DNA from: Synchiropus splendidus
Lineage: Eukaryota > Chordata > Actinopteri > Syngnathiformes > Callionymidae
Assembly (NCBI RefSeq): GCF_027744825.2
Contig: NC_071335.1
Span: forward strand, 17,240,501-17,304,500
Direction of reading: 5' to 3'
DNA length: 64,000 nt
Positions 60,548 to 64,000 of this stretch are shown here, one piece after another; the stretch's first letter is position 1; each line of letters begins with the position of its first letter. The notes under the pieces were generated by a model. That model saw only the letters and a program-made list of their open reading frames with translations. It made no database searches and was not told the origin of the DNA. Both the position numbers and the translations under genes were made by a program.

Positions 60548-63114
60548 CACTAATCACCCTGGACAGCTGACACCCACTGCCTCATACACACTCAGACACA
60601 CACAGAGACTCACATAAAGATCTGAGGTTGTATAGAGAGTGAGAAGAGGAGCTCTGCCCAGACAAGACTTACAGGTCTGCCTCAGCCAGAAAACAAAGTC
60701 TGTGTTTTGTCTAAAGGCAGCATCGCTTCAGGGCTGAAATACTTCTACACACACACACACTCCATGACCAGGATCTCACACACACTCTTACCTGCTGTTA
60801 AAGACACGCAGGAATATACAAGAAAACTTCCTTTCATGCACAGACTGATCCAGATGAGGAATCAGACCCACATGCTTGTTCTGGGCCAAAACCACGCCAC
60901 GGTTCAGGCACACAAACGCACACACCAACACACTACACGTGCATATACAAAGTGTCTTCGGGAATGTGACCTTTTCCCAAAAGCCTCCCTTTCCTGCCCC
61001 GGCTCCCCTCCCCCTCGGGCTGTGTGAAGACTGAAGAGGTGAAAGGTCAGGTTTTGGGGGGCTGGAGATTAGGTTTCACATGACTGAGCACCTTTGTTGA
61101 GGCAGGCGGACAGAAAGGAAACGTCCAGGAGGGTAGCTGTGTCTGTCGGAGCGGCCGGAGAGGGGGACGGGGAGGACGGAGGGACCAGGTTCCAGTCACA
61201 GTCTGGTCAAGATGAAGGTGAAGTGCAAGGAAGACGAAGGAGAGCAGTAAAAGTTGGAGAGAGAGGGAGGAAATAAACGTCTATTTACAAATACAACCCA
61301 CTTGTTTTTCCAAGGCTAAAAAAGCGCCAATGCTTCTTGATAGTCTGAACGGATGTCAACTACTTTGTCGTGTTTTGGGAGCAGTGTAACTGACCACTGT
61401 GTGAGCGCGACTCTGTCCAGAGGTGCAGCCAGTCGGTGTGCGCTGCCTCGGCTGATTTTGACCACACAGTGAGAAGAAAGCCAAAATAGTAAACTGAATC
61501 ACAGCAGAAGCCCCCTCCCACCCCCTCTCCTCTTCCTCTTTGCTTCCTTCACATCAGAGGGGTGGTTTGCCCGCTAGACAATATCTACAGCGGCTGGCAC
61601 TGAACCTCTTGGCAGCGGCTGGATTACCTTCAGAGTGAAGTATTACTTTAAAGCGTGCGTTTCGCTGGAGACGTGGAGAGAGGGATTTTAATGACGTGCA
61701 ACAGTTTCAGCCAAATGAGTCACAGAGGTGGAACAGCTTCTGCTGATGGCTTCCAGATAAGGTGGAAACTTTGACCCTGGACTGGAGTCGAAGGACTGGC
61801 CAGAGAGTGCCTTGAAGAAAGTGGAATATTTGAGCAATTCACCATCTGATCTTTGATTGTTCAAGCCTCATTCATGTGTTCATGCTGGACAAACACGCAC
61901 GGTATGATGCTTTAATAAACATCTGCCAAGGACTTCAGACTGCGTGTCCCAGGATTACAAGGCTACTATTTTGTGAATTATTTATCCAACATCTCCCACG
62001 TTTTCCAGCTAGCAAGGGTCACCAAGGTTGACGATTTATATCACAAGACTGAGAGGTAGTTGTGTGTACCCACATAGACTATTTCGAGTACGTAGCACGG
62101 TGGAAACCAGCGGCGAGAGTAGAGCAAGTGAAGGGAAACGTATTACTGTAGATATTTGCGTGTTTGCGGAAGTGTTATATTCAGTTTCGGTCACACACAC
62201 CTACGGCAACCACTCTCTAGCATGCTCTCCTCATGCATGTTTACACTGTAGTCAACTAATATCTGCAGTGAGCGAGGAGGAAGACACCCCAGATAAGCCG
62301 CTTTACCGCTGTCAATGGAAATACTACGGTTCTTCTGGGACCTTTTTGGAGGGATGGGGTCAGCAGCCTCAATTTTAAAAGCCACCTCCAACCTGGGTCT
62401 GCAACACGGTCCTGTGTCGTGGTCTGTGATGTCACTGTAGGCTCAATGGCCAATAGAGCGGGGGTGTACTTTTCAGCTCACTGAAAGATAGTGCAAGTTT
62501 CTCGCTAACACTCTTGCTGAACTCATGTTCCAAGATGTCAAAGGCTTGAATGGCTTCATGGACCAGCAAGAGGTGAGGAAATTTCTGAGCAGAAAAAATG
62601 GAGACACATGATTTTACACGCTCAGTGAAATAAAAAAAAAAAAAGCACGACTACAGGAATGTCAAGGACCTCAACAGTCACACAACCTCACAGCGCGATT
62701 GTATCTCTGGAAGGGGTAGACCAGGGCTCCACCCACTGATCTCCCAACCCAGGGTTCCTAGAACTAGCTACTACTCTTCCTCCTGAAAAATATCTTTCAA
62801 CATTTCAGAGACCAGTGGTGCAGGGTGACAACTTCCCCAAATCATGCACCAAAAGTTTCCCCCCTCCTTGCCACCAGTAGTATTTCCAGTATTCACGAAA
62901 ACAGATTTGCCAGTCCTGGTGACTTTATGGTACAACTTCATGCCTCGGTCTAAAGGAAGAAGAAGCATCCTCTTCCCTGTGTCTGTTTTCTCCTGGCCCA
63001 AAATCATGTTTAATTCTGGATCTTCATGGACTGAACAACCGCCAACTCTGAAAAGAAAATCCCTGGATCCTTTCTTGAAAGGCTTGGTGTAATGAGAACT
63101 TAATAACTGATGGA

Positions 63115-63500
63115 GAAAAAAAGTTCCTTTGGCCCAGGAGGAGACGGCAGGCAGAGCTGGAGGTAGCAGAGATGAAGATGCTGAGGTTCTCTCTGGGAGT
63201 GAGCAGTATGGATAGGATCAGGAAGCAGTAGATCAGAGGGACAGCACATGTGATCAGGTGTTTAGGAGACAAAGTCAGAGAGGCTAGATGGAGATGGTTT
63301 GGACCTGTACAGAGGAGACAGAGCCAGTACATTGGTAGGAAGATGTTGAGGTTGGAACTGCCAGGCAGAAGGTGGAGAGGAAGGTGAAAGAGGAGATTTA
63401 TGGTGAAGGAGGACATGAGGTTTGTAGGTTTGACAGAGGAGGAAGTAGAGGACAGGGTGAGATGGAGGAGGATGATCGGCTGTGGCCACCCCTGAAGGAA
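63115..63500 (+). mobile_element. Degenerate non-LTR retrotransposon (LINE) 3' ORF2 remnant
   Basis: Plus-strand translation gives AELEVAEMKMLRF, MDRIRKQ, RWRWFGPVQRRQSQYIGRKM, LRLELPGRR and VEDRVRWRRMIGCGHP, interrupted by stops and a frame slip. This is the C-terminal tail of ORF2 in a fish LINE family (WFGHVQRR ... ELPGRRKRGRPKRR type). The reverse-transcriptase core is absent, so it is a dead 5'-truncated copy. The 176-codon minus-strand frame here is its shadow. Confidence 0.8.
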
Positions 63501-63899
63501 GAAAGAGAAAGAAGAAGGAGTCTTTTGCCTCAAAGCGCCTAAGCACACTGTCAAGCACCATCCAAATTATAACCACCACCTAGAACTCTGTTTCTCTACA
63601 TCAAAAGTTGTTAGAAAAATCCACTTTGGCTGGAGTTTTTAGAATAGTTGAGCTCCTTCTAGAGTAGGTGTGGTTTGTGAAAAGGAAAGGGTTAAGAGGT
63701 GAAGCAGATGAAGCAAGCCCATAGCAGGAGATTCCAGAGATCCTCTGATATCACCTTGAACCATGGCGGGTGTTCCACGGTGCTGCTCCTGCGCCTTCTG
63801 TGTGCCATGTTGTCCAGATAAATACGTAAATGCACGAGCACCTTCATCTTCATCTGCTTCATTTTTTCAAAGTCTAAGGTCATATCTGTGCGCAGTGTA

Positions 63900-63924
63900 C
63901 GTGTGTGTGTGTGTGTGTGTGTGT
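63900..63924. repeat. GT microsatellite
   Basis: A (GT)n tract near the right edge of the window. Confidence 0.9.
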
Positions 63925-64000
63925 TCTCCAGGTGCAATGCTGCAGGCGGAATTATATGACCAGGGAAACAGGGTCATGTCATCGGGACCATGACTTGTGT

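Larger units (their letters stand above)
56761..64000. other. Intergenic DNA downstream of bcl11a
   Basis: No gene was recognised. It contains an L2-tail relic (59515-59600), a TATA-containing candidate promoter (about 60540), purine/pyrimidine-rich stretches at 61.0-61.3 kb, a LINE remnant (63115-63500) and a GT microsatellite at the end. The minus-strand frame at 62771-63007 reads somewhat protein-like but was not identified. Confidence 0.6.

Noticed and set aside
62771..63007. Minus-strand 78-codon frame (with KLYHKVTRTGKSVFVNTGN) as a gene
   Set aside because: Protein-like in places but not recognised, without clear splice sites, and adjacent to a LINE remnant. Left unannotated as a gene.
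63024..63554. Minus-strand 176-codon frame as a leucine-rich membrane protein
   Set aside because: It is the antisense shadow of the degenerate LINE ORF2 tail on the plus strand.

Overview
The window is vertebrate nuclear DNA, almost certainly from a teleost fish. It has small multi-exon genes with GT-AG introns, one minor-class AT-AC intron, CA/GT microsatellites, and decayed fish-type SINE/L2 tails and a LINE tail. There is no bacterial or phage organisation. Two protein-coding genes can be reconstructed exon by exon. Most other open frames are chance frames in introns and intergenic DNA.

Region 1 (1-9.1 kb) is mostly intergenic. It holds a few repeat relics, one convincing but unassigned coding exon on the minus strand (7034-7213), and an unrecognised degenerate minus-strand open region (about 7.9-8.4 kb). 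Region 2 (about 9.1-20.9 kb, minus strand) is a complete CEP170-type gene. It encodes a microtubule/centrosome protein with an N-terminal FHA domain in 18 coding exons (about 1337 aa) plus a non-coding first exon near 20.7 kb. Its third coding intron has U12-type AT-AC signals. Region 3 (about 20.9-23.0 kb) separates two divergent promoters.

Region 4 (about 23.0-56.75 kb, plus strand) is a BCL11A-type zinc-finger transcription repressor gene. Coding exons lie at 23244-23298, 25279-25671 and 51480-53452 (806 aa), followed by a 3'UTR of about 3.3 kb. The 25.8-kb second intron contains no recognisable coding exon. Several stretches have the composition and motif content of developmental enhancers, including a SOX-POU-like composite site, octamer pairs and homeodomain sites. 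Region 5 (56.75-64 kb) is intergenic, with a TATA-containing candidate promoter, an L2-tail relic and a degenerate LINE 3' end.

The two genes are not a functional operon. They are head-to-head neighbours about 2.2 kb apart, which is not the arrangement of human BCL11A and CEP170, so the locus is of interest for synteny. The most distinctive items are the AT-AC intron in cep170, the shortened form of this BCL11A copy, the unassigned exon at 7.0-7.2 kb, and the enhancer-like blocks in bcl11a intron 2. Enhancer calls rest on motif reading only, because no cross-species alignment was possible. Family comparisons are from memory.
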